NCBI RefSeq assembly: GCF_029873635.1
Contig: NC_080426.1
Location: 50,358,093-50,422,092, forward strand
Reading direction: 5' to 3'
DNA: 64,000 bases
Source: Malania oleifera
Lineage: Eukaryota > Streptophyta > Magnoliopsida > Santalales > Ximeniaceae
Shown here piece by piece: positions 11,400 through 26,432 of the stretch. The translations under genes and the position numbers were made by a program. Within the stretch, counting starts at the first letter, position 1, and the number at the start of each line of letters is the position of its first letter. The notes under the pieces were generated by a model. The model made no database searches and was not told the origin of the DNA. It worked only from the letters and a program-made list of their open reading frames with translations.

Positions 11400-14300
11400 A
11401 TGGGTTCTTTAGAAAGTGCTGCGCCGTTGAAACGAGACCACTTTCATCGTTCTTCTTCAGTTGGTAGAAGCGAGAGACACCCTTTTCTGCAGAGACACAG
11501 ATCGAGATTTTCGCGGGTTTTGCTGTTTAAGAAGCTAGATTACCTACAATGGATTTGCACAGTGGCCGTGTTCTTCTTCTTTGTGGTGCTTTTCCAGATG
11601 TTTCTGCCTGCTTCTGTGGTGGAGAAATCGGGGAATTCAACCGGAGAAATCGAGATTGTTTCTGGGGATTTCAAAATTTTGAAGGAGATGGGTGGGTTGG
11701 ATTTTGGGGAAGATATTAGATTTGAGCCTTCAAGGCTCCTGGCGAAATTTCAGAGAGAAGCTATGGTGGTGAATCAGTCATCTGCTTCTTACAGGACACG
11801 GCACCGTTTTGGGTACAGAAAACCCCAGCTTGCTTTGGTCAGTTTTCATTTTTTGTTTTTGATTTATGTTTGCCCTTCTGTCAGTTCTGTATTAGTCGTG
11901 GTTTGCTGTTTGCTTGTTTCTTAAGTAATAGTGCGACAGGGAGCTGCTCTTATTTTTATTTCAATATGCTGCAAGTTGTTTGACATTGGTATCTATATGT
12001 AGGTTTTTACGGATCTATTGGTAGATCCACAGCAGATATTGATGGTCACTGTTGCAGCTGCTTTGCAAGACATTGGATACACAATTCAGGTATTACATTG
12101 TTTAATATACGTTTTATAATTTTTTTTTTGAATTTTGGGTGCCTGGTACCTGGAAGTATAATTTGACTACTTTAAGTTAATCTTGATGCCATTCTGGTCC
12201 TCCTCCTGCTATTTTAGTTAATCATTCTAGATCATATTTTGCTGCATTCAGATCAACCTTGCTTTCAAATTTTCTGCAGGACTGACAAATTGCTAGGATG
12301 TTGGGCTATAGTCATTTGTACTCGTGTGGCACAAGTTTTGCATTTAGTGGGAAATAAGTTTTAAATATCGACTTCTTCTTGTGGCAGTATATTTATTCAA
12401 TGCTGATATTTTCATTAAAACGAGTTGGGATCAATTGATGTTTGGAGATGCTTAAACTTGGTACCTTGTGGGAGAAGAATAGAAATATTGAAATTATGGC
12501 TGACACAAGGGGATTCTGCATCTAGGATGCAGTGAGGTGCAGAGTTACTTCTTTATTTCATGATCCCTTGGCTTAAACTTTGAATAGTCCGCTTCTCTAA
12601 ACGTCTTACCTCAATATATCTGAATTTTATGCATTTATGGCTTTATGTTGGCCATGTTCAGCCAACTTTTAATACTTATTTTTAGAGATACCACCAATTT
12701 TTAGACTTTGTCCAATTTATAGCAAAGTCAATTTCTCACTGATGTTTTGTTGATGCAAGAAAACGACAATGTTGACAAATTGCTTCTTTGAACCCATATC
12801 TTTTAGTTCTAGTGATTGATGAACTTATTAGGAGTAGCCAAAATGAGGCCCCATTGTGTATGTTCTTTGCAAATGATATTGTGTTGATTGATGAAACTAG
12901 GGGTGGAATAGCATCGAAGTTATAATTATGTAGAGTAGATTCAAAATCTAGAGGTTTTAGGATAAGTAGAAATAAGATAGAATATATGAAATGTAGTTCT
13001 AGTCACGGTAGGAGGAATATCGAAGCAAAGATTAAACTTGATGGTCAAAATTAATAGCACTAGTAGATTTCAATACCTTCATCTAATATGTAAGATGATG
13101 GGGAAATAAAATAAGATGTAATACATAAAGTAATAGTAGGTTGGGTAACATGGAGAAGTGCTTGCAATGTGTGTTATAATCGTAGAATACCCTTAAAATT
13201 AAAAAGAGAAGTTCCATAGAATAGCTATAAGACTAGCCATGCTATATGGATAAGAATGTTAGGCAACTAAGAGACAACATATCTGAAAAATAGAAGTTTT
13301 TGAAATGCGAATGCTGAGTTGGATAAGTGGTAAAATATTAACAAATAAATAAGGAATGAACATATTCGTGATAAGTTTAGCTTAACACTTGTAGAAGATA
13401 AGAAAGGTAGGGGCAATTTAGATGGTTTGGACTTTGGACATCTACAATACATGCCAGATAGTGCACTAGTGAAGAGGAGTGACTAAGTGAGCTAATTACT
13501 GTTGGTGGCTGCAGAAGAAGTAAGGGTAGGCCTAAATAACTTGGAATGAGATAGTGAAGAAAGATTTAATAGTTCTTAAGTTGTCCAAGGAAGATGTCCT
13601 CAATCATGTGAATAGGCACAAAATGATTCATGTAGCCGACCCTACTTAGTGGGACTTAAGGCTCGGTTTTGTTGTTGTTGTTGTACTAGTGTGTGACAAA
13701 TGGCAATTAAAGGACTTGATTCTTCAATTTCCATCTTAATGACATTGTCTTTTACCTATGGTACTAGTGTACACCCACATTCATTCCCTTGTGGAGATTA
13801 CAAATTTATAAGCATTTTAGTCTTAAACCATAAACTTACCAATTCATAATACTTTCTTTCTTTAGAGTGAAGAGAATGAAGTGATTTTCAAACATTGTTG
13901 CCATAATTTTAGTTCAGATATGACAATTGCTTGCTAAAACATCCTCATCGAAAGTCTCAATCATGTGTAAATGTTTCAACCTAACTTTGGCGACGTATTG
14001 CCCATTTTAGCTCATTAGGCATCATGGTTTTGCCCCATAAAAAGCGCCAGTAAGGGTTGAAGGCTGAGCCATCCTCCTATGGCCACGATCTACCTAGTAT
14101 GTGCCCAATGTGGAATCTTAACACCTTAACAAATGATCTGCAAAAAATATTTGTTTCCTTATCTTCAGGATCAATTATTATTTTTAATATATTTTATTAA
14201 TGTGTTTTTTGGAATTTTGTAAACTAAAATTTTATTTATGACATCATGCTTATTGTTGTGAAATCAGTTCAACTGTAGAGCAGCTGAACAAGCCAAATGA

Positions 14301-17300
14301 ATAACAGCACAAAACAAACACTAGGATTTATGTGGTTTGTTTTTGAAGCCTATATTTATGCACGAGGAGAGAATTTCAATATGAATTAGATGTAGTTACA
14401 GTGAAGATTAGAATCACACAATGCTCAATGCAAGCCTAGATAGACCCAACTTCATAGAGATGAAAGAAAATGTCCAAACCCTATAAACATAACAAATATA
14501 TATGATCTGCTATTTAGAAGATGGATGGGCAAATCGGATATGTAATGAGAATGTTTTAAAAGGTACAAGTGTAAGGCAAGGCGTTTTAATTCCTGAGAGG
14601 CAAGGCATAAGCCTTAAGGTGTTGAGTATCTTGACATGTAAGTTCTTTTGATAATTTTATTTTTAGACAATGTGCAAATAAATTACTTATTTTTAAAAAT
14701 GTAGAAACAAATTAAAATAAAATTACAAATAAAATGTAAATAGAATCAAATATAACTTGTAAACTACTTGTTGGCCATCCCAAAAAGTACTAACTTGAAT
14801 TCATTAAAATAAATCATGCCAAGAAATAGCTATCTCATTGCAAAGTTCAAATTATTTTCTAGATCTAAGATGCAAATCCATATTATTTTTGAAAGATTAA
14901 GGTTCAAGAGGTTTAGAAATCAACTCATATTACGACGTTCCTTTTATATAAACAAGCAGTTAAAATTTTCTAGCCAAATTTAACTTGAGATTCTCGCACT
15001 CAAAATGCGTAAGCCTCAACTGAAAAAGGTGTGCCTTTTGTACAAATGCATAAGCCTCATTATGTAATGCGATAGCCTTTTTGGGATTTGATATTTTATA
15101 TTGAGCCTCAATGCATTTTAGGAATGCCTTATCTTGAGGTGAGCCTCGATTGAGCCTTTTAAAACATTGGTCAAACTGGTATAGTCAAGACGATTGGATT
15201 GGATGAACCAAAAACTGAGCAAGTCACCAGTTCAATTCCCAGTCTGGCTTCAAAACATTGCTTTCTCTAGCATTTTTTTCATTTGTACTACTTAGTCTCA
15301 ATCACATTAAATATCTTTGTTCAATTACTCTTCTGTTGTTCTCAAATTATTTTCTGTATCCTTCCCCATTATTGCTTTTTGGGTTATTAATGTAATTTGA
15401 GAGTGAAACTTGCTAGGTATGTACTTCAGTATTAGCCTTCAAAATGAGGAGTTGATCCAAGGAAATGGACAAAAGATGATAGATACCGAAACGTTTAATT
15501 TGATTTGATGCATTAACTCTGTGTGCGCGCTAAATAAACAATCATTTGGATTGCTTTTTGCAACACAATAATCTGTTGGGATAACAAATTCCAGCCTGAA
15601 AACTACAGAGTTTGGAGATTGCTTGCAAGTTGCATCATGCATAGTTGTCAAATTGGATTTGGATCACGAAGCAAAATAATTTTGTGAATCAAGAATTGAG
15701 GATTCAATCAAATTGTAAGATTCAACGCAATTTCTAAAAATATTTTGCACGATAAATGTATAAATATAAAGCAAAAAAAATTAAAAATGAAATATATTAA
15801 TGATAAATGATTGTGTACCCTAATATATAGACATAAACATTTATGTATGGATGAAAATGTATACTATTTATTGTGAAGTTGAAGAAGTAAAAGTAACTCA
15901 CTTTTGAAATGTCAAAACAGTACAATTTCTCCATATCTAAACACTTTTAGCTTCAAAATAAACTATTCTTGAGGAGAATCAAACAAACAGAGACTTAATG
16001 GAATTGTCAAACCCTATAGGAAAAAAATTAGGAAACTAGGTAGGGTCCTGTTTACTTGTGGAAATTTTTTTCCATTTTTTGATTTTAGTTTTCCAAGGAA
16101 TTATAAAAATTTCAGCTCATTTTTTTGTTTTCCATGATTCATATTAAAAAGTGAAAAAATAAAGATTTTTCTAGTTGTGCAAAACAATTTTCCGTTTTTT
16201 ATTTTTAGATTTCAAAATGATTGCAAAAAAGATAAATAGGTTTTCAATTTTCCAAAAATTATGTTTGGTAGTATTTGGGATAATGGATTTTGGGGCTTGG
16301 ATTTGGATTTGCTTGGATTTTGAAGAATCTCAATACAGTTGTATGCCATTTTGAGTCATTATCCAGGAAATCAAAGTTCATTCCATGTTCCAAAATGCTA
16401 AGAAATAAAAAATCTAAAAAATAATTAAAAAATGTTTTCCAACTTTGCTATTTAACTTTAGGGAATTGGAAAACAAATAGGAAAGTTGGAAAACAAGGTG
16501 ACATTTTTGTTATTATTTGAAAAATTAGAAATGGAAAAAAAAAACTATTTTCTCAAGTAAATAGTGACAAAAGTTTTTTTTTTTAATACAAATGTTGTGA
16601 AACTGAAAATTTAACTAAATTTTTTTGTAAATGGAAAACTAAAATAGACATGAGAACTGATTTCAATAACTAAATGGGCCCAAAAATTTTGTAAGTTTAA
16701 AAGAGAGAGAAAAGTAGAAAGATTGTCTATTTTAAGATTTTGAAGGCCACCGGAACAGTTTTTGAAGACTTTTTATAATAGTAAGTGGTGAATTTTGGGC
16801 TTTTAAATAGTTGGACTTGATTGTAAAGTGGAAACCAACTGGATATGTTGGATTTGGGTTGTATGTGAATGCTTGCAGAACTGCAAATCATAAAATTCAA
16901 ACTGTGAGTTGTAAGAATCATAAGATTTGAATGGTGAACTGTGAGAATCGTAAGATTTGAATCAAGAACTGTGAGATTAAAGGTCCATTCTTGCTTATTT
17001 CAGTTCACCTACTAGATTCAAATTGGTAGGCTAGTGAATTGAATCATATTGTATGATTTGAATCAAGAATCTTACAATTTGACAACTATGGTGTCCAGAA
17101 ATAAATTAGTAAAGATGGAATTGCATATTGAACTGTCAAAGTTGAAAATCTAGACAAATGTGTGTCTGAAATAGAAAATGATTAAAGCATTACACATGAT
17201 TTTTTTGAATTGAATTTATTTATTTTTATTTTTTATTTCTTGAAGTCATCTGGCCCTCCTTTAGCCTGTAATTTTTTTTTCTTCTCTCTTTATACACTTT

Positions 17301-17906
17301 TTTTTTGTTATTTAAGAAAATAATATTGAATCTAGTGGTATTTAATCTCTCTCTCTTTCTCTCTCTCTATCTATATGTGTGTGTGTGCGCATGTGTGTGT
17401 TGCTGATATTAAATCTGGCCAATGGAGGACACTTTTTATTATAGTTAATAGGATGAAAGGAATATAATGAGAACTGTTAATCATATTTGGTGATCCTGAT
17501 CTTAATTGAGTTGTGAATGTGGTTGTGCGATCCAGATTGTGTTTCTGTGAGGTGACATTGGTACATTACAAAGTTGTGAGGTGGCCTTCACAGATTTTTA
17601 TATAATGTCCAAATGAACAATATAATAATCTTGTTGCTATTTTACTTTTCCTGTTTTATTTTTTTGGAGCTTCCAATTAGTAAAGATGGAATTGCATATT
17701 GAACTGTCAAAGTTGAAAATCTAGACAAATGTGTCTGAAATAGAAAATGATTAAAGCATTACACATGATTTTTTTGAATTGAATTTTTTTTTTTTTAATT
17801 TCTTGAAGTCATCTGGCCCTCCTTTAGCTTGTAATTTTTTTTTCTTCTCTCTTTATACACTTTTTTTGTTATTGAAGAAAATAATATTGAATCTAATGGT
17901 ATTTAA

Positions 17907-17937
<31 letters not shown>

Positions 17938-20900
17938 TTATATGCGTGTGCGTGTGTGTGTGTATTGCTGATATTAAATCTGGCCAGTGGAGGACAATTT
18001 TTATTATAGTTAATAGGATGAAAGGAATATAATGAGAACTGTCAATCATATTTGGTGATCCTGATCTTAATTGAGTTGTGAATGAGGTTGTGCGATCCAG
18101 ATTATGTTTCTGTGAGGTGACATTGGTGCATTACAAAGTCGTGAGGTGGCCTTCACAGATTTTTAGATAATGTCCAAATGAACAATATAATAATCTTGTT
18201 GCTGTTTTACTTTTCCTTTTTTTTTTTTTTTTAGAGCTTCCAATTAGTTTTGTACTTGTTGCTTTTACTCATCCTTTGGTGTCCAGCTGTTAAATGCAAT
18301 TTCACATTACTTGTATTATCAAATAGCATCATCCTTCTTGCTTAAGCTGTGGGATGGCCTCCCTTTTTTTTAATAAAAAAGAAGATATATTAAGAGAGGA
18401 AGAGAATACAAACAGTACAGGACAAGAAATCCTCAGAAATGTGAACTTAAAAATAGAGATTGAAAATAAAACAAACCAAATGTACTGTCCACCATCCCAA
18501 AAAAGACCTTACAAATGCTACCTAAGAAACCCCTTTTCATTCCCTTCCTATCATAGTTATAAAGCACTGAAAATTAGCTAATTTCGCTGCCCCTTTAGCC
18601 TTACTTCTACCACAATCCAAACAGGCTTCCTTTCCCTCTGGGTCAGCTAACCACAAACCCTTTTCATCTAGCAACTGTTGAAAAAGACCCAGGGGCAACT
18701 CCCTCCATTTTGCTCTCTGTTTTCCAGCACCCTTTTTTGGGGCCCCGTACATGACAACCTTTCTAGTCAGACGGTTAAACTGCTAAGAGCCATCACATGT
18801 AGTGAAATGTTTCAGTTAGTTTTTCTGGTGAATATGCTTAAGATGTTGAGGGAGACAAATACAACCATTGTAGCACCATATGGGTTCTAATTTTAATTTT
18901 TTTTGCAGGTTTATTCACTTGAAGATGGTCCTGTTCATGCTGTTTGGAGAAATATGGGAATTCCAGTCACGGTTATTCAAACCATTGAAAACGGGAATGC
19001 TACTGTAGATTGGCTAAGGTGTGTACTATGTATGCTATGTTAATTTTGCAAGATTATGAAACCTCATGATTAAAATTTTTCTGATAGTATAAAAAAAGAG
19101 TTACAAAAAACAACCTATTAGTTTAGCAAGATCCGACAAGTGACAACAGGTTTGTTCCATCATTTTGGGAATTACATCTTATGTTCTTGTGGTCCTCTCA
19201 TGACACATCAGCTGCCATCTGTGGTCTCCCTCATCTCAATCAAGGCTCACTTCTCTCAAGTGAACTGTTTGGTTTTAAGCCTACGATTTTTAAATTTTCA
19301 GGATTTATGTTGCATACAAAGTTCTTAATTTGTCATGCTACTTAGTTTATGGTTCAATTATTTCTTCTGAATTGGTTTTCCATGCAATATGCCACCCAAA
19401 TGATGTCAATGGCTGTATTGTTTATGCATAGTTTATATGTACAAACAAATTAAGTGCTTTAAGCTATTTGATATGTGCGTGGTACCTACAGCTGCTCTCT
19501 TTGGCTTATAATGAATGGGCTTTATTTTGTTTATAGAAATCAACATGTTGTGATTATCTCTAATTAAGGTATGTACTTTGGCAGCTATGATGGCATACTT
19601 GTAAACTCTCTTGAAGCCCGGGGTGTCTGTTTTCGGTAAGCTTTACCAATTTGTCTATTTATTACTTTAAATTAACTGTGCTTGCAACTGTTCTCATTTT
19701 CCTTTACTTTGCATTCTGTCTTTCACATTAACTGATCTCTGAAGAGAGGTTTCAAGACTTCTGGTATGTACTCTTGGATGGCAGTGTAGTTGACTTCTTG
19801 ATTAAATCCTTGCACCTTTTCATGCAACAGTTTGAATTTGGTGTACTACAGAACTAGTGGTTTTCTTCGTAGTTGGCATGAATTTAGTTATCTTCTTGTC
19901 TATGGTTTCTGTGAAGCTTATCTCTTTGACCATTTATCTTTATTCTAACATATTATTCTGTCTCCCAAATATATGGCAAGTTATTTTAGATGATATATAC
20001 ATTAAAGTATCAAATGTTTTATATATTTATATGCAACTTTCTCCATAAACATGTAGTGGGGAGCCAGGAGGTAGTGCAGGTGACATGGGCACACATCAGA
20101 AACAACAACAAACCAAGCCCTATGTCCCACTTGGTGGGCTTGGCCACATGACTCCTTTCTGCCAAATTACCCAACCATGGGAAATTTCTTTTGACAATTT
20201 GAGGGCTATTAAATCCTTACTCATTATATTATTCCAAGTTATTTTAGGTTTACCCATACCTTTCTATTGCCACTAACAATAACTAGCTCATTCCTCCTTA
20301 CTAGTACACTATTTGGCCTGCATTGCAAATGCTCAAATGACGCACCTTCCTTGTCTTCTATAAGTGTTATGCATAACTTGCTGAAAACATGGACACCCAT
20401 ATTGTAGCTAAATGAAAATATTATTGAAAAAATATTGTAGATGGTAAATTTACAATAAAAACTTTTATGGAGGAGTTGTTGGTCGAACGACTCAATAAAA
20501 TTATGTAAAAGTAGAAAAGGCATGGACCAATCTTTTAAAATTGATTTATTATGCTTTATGTCGGAGAAAATGAAAATAAAAATAGAAAATTAAATATGAT
20601 GATAAAATAATCTAATAGCAAATAAATAAAATACTCTTAATGGACTAATTGTGATTGTGGACCAGTTGTTGATCTCACTTCCTTAGGGCAATTCGTGACG
20701 CATAGGGGAGTTATCTACTCAAATACTACAAAACTTCAATAGTACATTGCTCAACTATTCACATCTGCGCTCTTGCACAAAGGAGACAAGAGTCCTAGCA
20801 CCCAACACCTTTCTTTGCCATATTGTAGTAAAGCATGTCATACCCTTGGCAATATATTATCAAACTAACATGTAAAAAAAAAATGAGTAGAAGACAATCT

Positions 20901-23900
20901 GTCGTACGTGATCTCCTATGAACTAATATATGTAAGAAAAATATGCAGCACACAATTAACATAAATTAAAATACATAGTATTAAGTAAAATGCAACCATC
21001 AAATTGGTTTGCATGAATATGAAGAATATGTATATGGAGGCCCTACTCTTGGTGCCATGAAAACATATTTCTAAGTCTCATTAACAGGACTCGTGCACTA
21101 TATATATATATATTGATGAACAAAATACCATTATGGCCTAATGGCTAGAAAATAAACACCCACACTCTTTTTAACTGATATAAACTATATATTGTATGTG
21201 TAATTCATGGTCTTACTTTAGAATGAAATTTTAATAAATGTGGAGGGAGACACTTGGGCTGAATGAATCTACAACGGCTTGAAAGTCAGCAACTTTTGGC
21301 CAGGGCATTAATATGCCTATGGCTATGAGTACTTAAAAGGTAGTGAAACCACCATGGATAAATAGAATATTTTACTGAAATATTTTAACAGCATTTATCA
21401 GCATGATTCAGCCCTCTAGAAGAGATTACACTCTGTAAAATATGAATACTCTCTTTTGAATGCACGAGCCAAATAACATCTCCGGGGGTGTTACTGATTG
21501 TTCTATCTGTTGCAGTATATGTGTGCTTATTGGGAGACAGTTTGCTTTGAATTTTTTGTTCCTGATCTCAGTGATAATAGTTCATGCCATTGACATTCTT
21601 CTTAGCACTAGAAATGAATTATTTTACTTGTTACAGTCTTGTGCAGGAACCTTTCAAGTCTTTACCTCTTATATGGACCATCCATGAAAAAACACTAGCC
21701 ACTCGTTTAAGACTATACAATTCAAGTGGGCTGTTTGATCTCATCAATGATTGGAAAAAAATCTTCAACCGTGCAACAGTGGTTGTCTTCCCAAGTTATG
21801 TGCTGCCGGTAATGTTTGTAAGAAATTGTTTTGGTCATATAGGCTGTGGTTACCATCTAATTAGTACTTCAGTTTATGTCCACAAGAGGGTAAAAGGTGT
21901 AGATGCATCCAAGTTGATGATATTCTTTACAAAGATCAGCATTATTTGATATTCTTTACAAAGATCAACACGACTGGAGGATTATTATTTTCTTATATGT
22001 CAGACTCTTCTTCAATTAGGGTACCAAGGCCCAACCACAAAAAATAAAATAAAATAAAATAAAATAATAAAAACAAAAAATGTGGATTGCATGTGACTAT
22101 TCTATGATGCTGATCTTTTGCCAAAGAAATTTCCCTGATATAAATTCTTAGCTTTTTGCCACTCTTCATTAAACTTTCTTATCTCCATACTCTTGATGTG
22201 GTGAGTTTGGACCTTATATCTAGCTTTTGGACATCTTTCTGTGCTTCTCCAGATGATTTACTCCACATTTGATGCTGGGAATTATTTTGTAATTCCGGGT
22301 TCTCCTGCTGAAGCATGGGAAGCAGATAATTTTGTGGCTTTGCAGAAAGATCTACATGTCAAGATGAGTTCTGGGCCTGATGACTTTGTTATCGCCATTG
22401 TAGGGAGCCAATTTTTGTACAGAGGTTTGTGGCTGGAGCATGCCCTCATTTTACAGGCTTTAATGCCACTATTATCGGACTTGTCATCTGATAATAATTC
22501 GAATTATCACCTCAAAATCATTATTTTAAGTGGGGATTCAACCAGTAACTACAGCATGGCTGTGGAGGTATTACCGTATTATTAGTTATATCTTTGCAAA
22601 CTGTGGTTAAACTAAATTATTTCTAAGTTTTCATTTGTTAAAAATATTATCTTTTTCACAGGCCATTACTCTTAGTTTAGGATATCCAAGGGGCATTGTG
22701 AAGCATTTCTCTGTAGATGGGGATGCAGACAGTATATTGAGCATGGTTGATCTTGTGATATATGGATCATTCCTTGAAGAGCAATCTTTTCCTAAAGTTC
22801 TGTTAAAAGCCATGTGCTTTGGGAAACTAATCATTGCTCCAGATCTCTCGGTGATCGGGAAATATGTAAGCTTCCGAATGCTGTTTCTTTGTCTCACATT
22901 GTACAAAGATGTGTTAATTAGTAGAAAATTATTTTTGTTTCAAGGATGTGAAATAGTTCAAATTCGAGGCCAACATAGCCTTGTCAGAACCATAGTCTTA
23001 AATTTCCACGAAATTGTTGAAATTTCTGTCGAAATTTCCGATTTCCGTCACCCTCGAAATCGAAATGGCATTCGATTTCTGTCTTGTATAATTTCGGTCA
23101 AAATCTCAATGAATCATCTGAAATTTATCGAAATCTCGAAATTTTAGCGAAACTTGCCGAAATTTTAACTATACAATAAAATTTCCTTAGAATTCAAATG
23201 AGAAATTTAGGAGTGAAGTGAAATTCTATCATTATTTATTTTATTTATTTTGTCAGAACAAAAGATTATTACAAGTGCTTTTGAAATTATATGAAAAAAT
23301 AAACTTACGGTAACATTTTATTTAACCATTCATGTCTAAATTATCATTATTTGTATAATAAATAATATTTAAATGATCTATGAATTTCATTTGTATTAAC
23401 TGAATATTTTTAATGTATATTTTATTAAATATATTTGATACACACACTATTTTACAACTTTTCCACCTCATACAAAACATAGATGCATATAATTTGTAAT
23501 ATATTAGTCCTAAAACTTATATTATTATGTTTGTTAATCATTTTTAAAGCTTCACAAAGAATTCCATGCTTTATTACTGAATTCCGTTACTTTTTCAAAT
23601 CGAAATCGAAATTTCCGTCGAAATTTCCGTACTTTTGGAGCTTCGAAGTTTGAGTCAAAATCGAAATTTAAGACCTTGGTCAGAACTGCCTAGGGCTGGC
23701 TACCCATGTCCTTCTCATTAACTGTTGGGTTGTCTGTGGGTCATCATGTGTTGGATGTTATGCCATAATGTTTACTCTTGCAGTTTTAACTGCATTGTTG
23801 GCCACCTTCTTCTTGTTGCATTAGTGTCTTACACCAAAACAAATTGCTCTTTACCACTGTAATGGTTTCTTACAGAATGCATTCATGCCATAGTCCATCA

Positions 23901-26395
23901 TCCCTTCCAATGTTATCTTTTCAGCAATGTTTATTTTATGCATGCATTTGTTCTTGATTGCTCAGCATTTGGCATTATAAATAATTGTTGATCTTGTGTC
24001 ATGTAAAACAGTATCTTTATCATCTTGGAGACCTTAGAAAAGTAACTGTCAGATACTGAGATCCCATTTTTGCCTAAAAATTAAAATTATACTTCTTTAA
24101 AATGGTTTTCTAATTGACTCTGAAATGTCGTTATTCTCAAATTTACTTGAATAGGGAACTACCTTGAATGAACTTTCTGCTGCTCAAATGGCTAGAACTG
24201 GTATATGCATTTGGCTAAAGGGATCTATTCTACAGGAACTAATATAAATTGGTCTGAAATTTAAAGGCATTCTCTATCCTTGTCTATTTTAATATTTCCA
24301 GGATAATATATATCATTATGCACTTGTTGAATTGCTAATAGATTGCATAATTATGTCTCAGTCAAACTACTGACTGCATTCCCATTTCAATAGGTTGATA
24401 ACAGGGTGAATGGTTATCTTTTCCCAAAAGAGAATGTCAGTGCTCTGACACAAATTGTTTTGCAAGTGATCTCAAAAGGAACTTTATCGCCTCTGGCTCG
24501 CAATATAGCTTCAATTGGAAAAAGTACTGCTAAAAACCTGATGGTTTTGGAAACTGTTGAAGGTTATGCTTTACTACTTGAAAATGTCCTCAAGTTCCCA
24601 TCAGAAGTCGCTCCTCCCAAGGCTGCTTCAGAGATCCATCCCAAACTGAAAAAGGAATGGCAATGGCATCTCTTTGAAGAATTTACAGTTTCAAATGTGA
24701 ATAGAACCTTACAAACTATTAGATTTTTGGACAAGGTCGAGAAGCAGTGGAATGGAAGTAGAGCAAAAAGTTCTGGTGATTTAACTACTAAAGATGAAAC
24801 GTTCTTTTATAGCATATGGGAGGAAGAAAATTTTATTGAGATGGCCAAAGCTAGAAAGAGAAGAGAGGAAGAGCTGGTAATAGCTTCAGAATATTTTAAA
24901 GTTTTTGTCATACAGTTCATGATTCCTCTTTATTTGTCTTGTCCTTTTCAGAAAATCATGTTCTTTGAAATTTAATGCAGTTAAAGGATAGAACTGATCA
25001 ACCGCATGGAACATGGGACGATGTATATCGAAATGCCCGAAGGGCTGTTCGGTTGAAGAATGATTTGCATGAGAGGGATGATGGGGAGCTTGAAAGGACA
25101 GGCCAACCATTGTGCATCTATGAACCTTATTTTGGGGAAGGAGTCTGGCCATTTTTACACCATACTTCGCTTTATCGTGGAATTGGACTGGTGAGTTGCA
25201 AACCAACTGTCAATTTTCTGTCTTGTTTTTTGCAATGTTTTTTTTTTATAAATGATAGGTAAAGAACCCAAAAAAAAATCATTGAAAGGCACCAAGAGGG
25301 CACCAACCCATCTACATGAATCACTTATTTGTGAGGTTGCAATTCAATGAAGCCTGTTATAGCCCGCAACTCTGTTTATCCAAAGAGTTATATCCAGTAA
25401 ACCAAAATCTTGAAATTTGAACTCCATCTATCTTCAAGAACCGGAGATGCTTTGTCTTAAAAATTATACTATAGTATTTTCCACTGCTATCTTCCTATTT
25501 TACTGTGAGTTCTGTGCTGTAAACTGAACCAAAACTAAAGTTACATTTCACCTTTGAGGTCAAAGCATAAGCTGGTTATTTTAATGTTTGTTCTGTGTCT
25601 TTTCCTTTCCTATGAAAAAAAATACAAATTTCTAATAGCCACATATTTTAGTTCTGATATTTGTATTTATAAAGGTTCATGTTGTAGACATTGCCTGCTG
25701 AACATGCCTCATTTCTCTATTAGTAGATGTTTATTTGCTTTATATAAATTTGGAACTTCCTAAAATAAGCAATCCTGAGTCTGAAGTGGTTATATGGACT
25801 GAATGAATGTAGTCCACAAAAGGTCGAAGGCCTGGGGCAGACGATATTGATGCACCTTCTCGTCTTCCCATTCTCAACAACCCCTACTACAGAGATGCCC
25901 TTGATGAATATGGAGCCTTTTTTGCTATGGCCAATCGGACAGACCGTGTACACAAGAATGCTTGGATAGGGTTTCAGTCTTGGAGGGCAACAGCAAGGAA
26001 GGTATGTGGTTGCTCTAGGTTTATTCTCCAAATTAGCAATATATTTCTAGCCGTACTGAAAATGTGTTCTTATTTGAAGACCAACAAGTAGTCTTTCCTG
26101 CATTTTTTGAGTCGGTCAGATTAATAATGTATGTATAAATGGGATAAGATAGAACTTCAAATTTCTGGAGGATTGATGAGCTTTTGAAACTAAGAATTGA
26201 AAGAAGCCAATCAAGTTTTTTTTCCCCATAACCAATGATTTTGAAGGCCTGACTAATCCATGGGGCTGAGGGGCTTTCCTTAATTCCCACATTTCTCTAG
26301 GTAAGTAAATGGAAGATTTGAACCTGTGACCAACAATAGACATTGTCCATGCCTTTGCCAATATAGTCACTCAAGGGGGTTTGAAATAAATCAAA

Positions 26396-26432
<37 letters not shown>

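Noticed and set aside
18537-18752. 71-residue minus-strand ORF as a small gene
   Set aside because: It is in glycosyltransferase intron 2, next to a reversed poly(A)-like tract. It fits a LINE-like fragment better.
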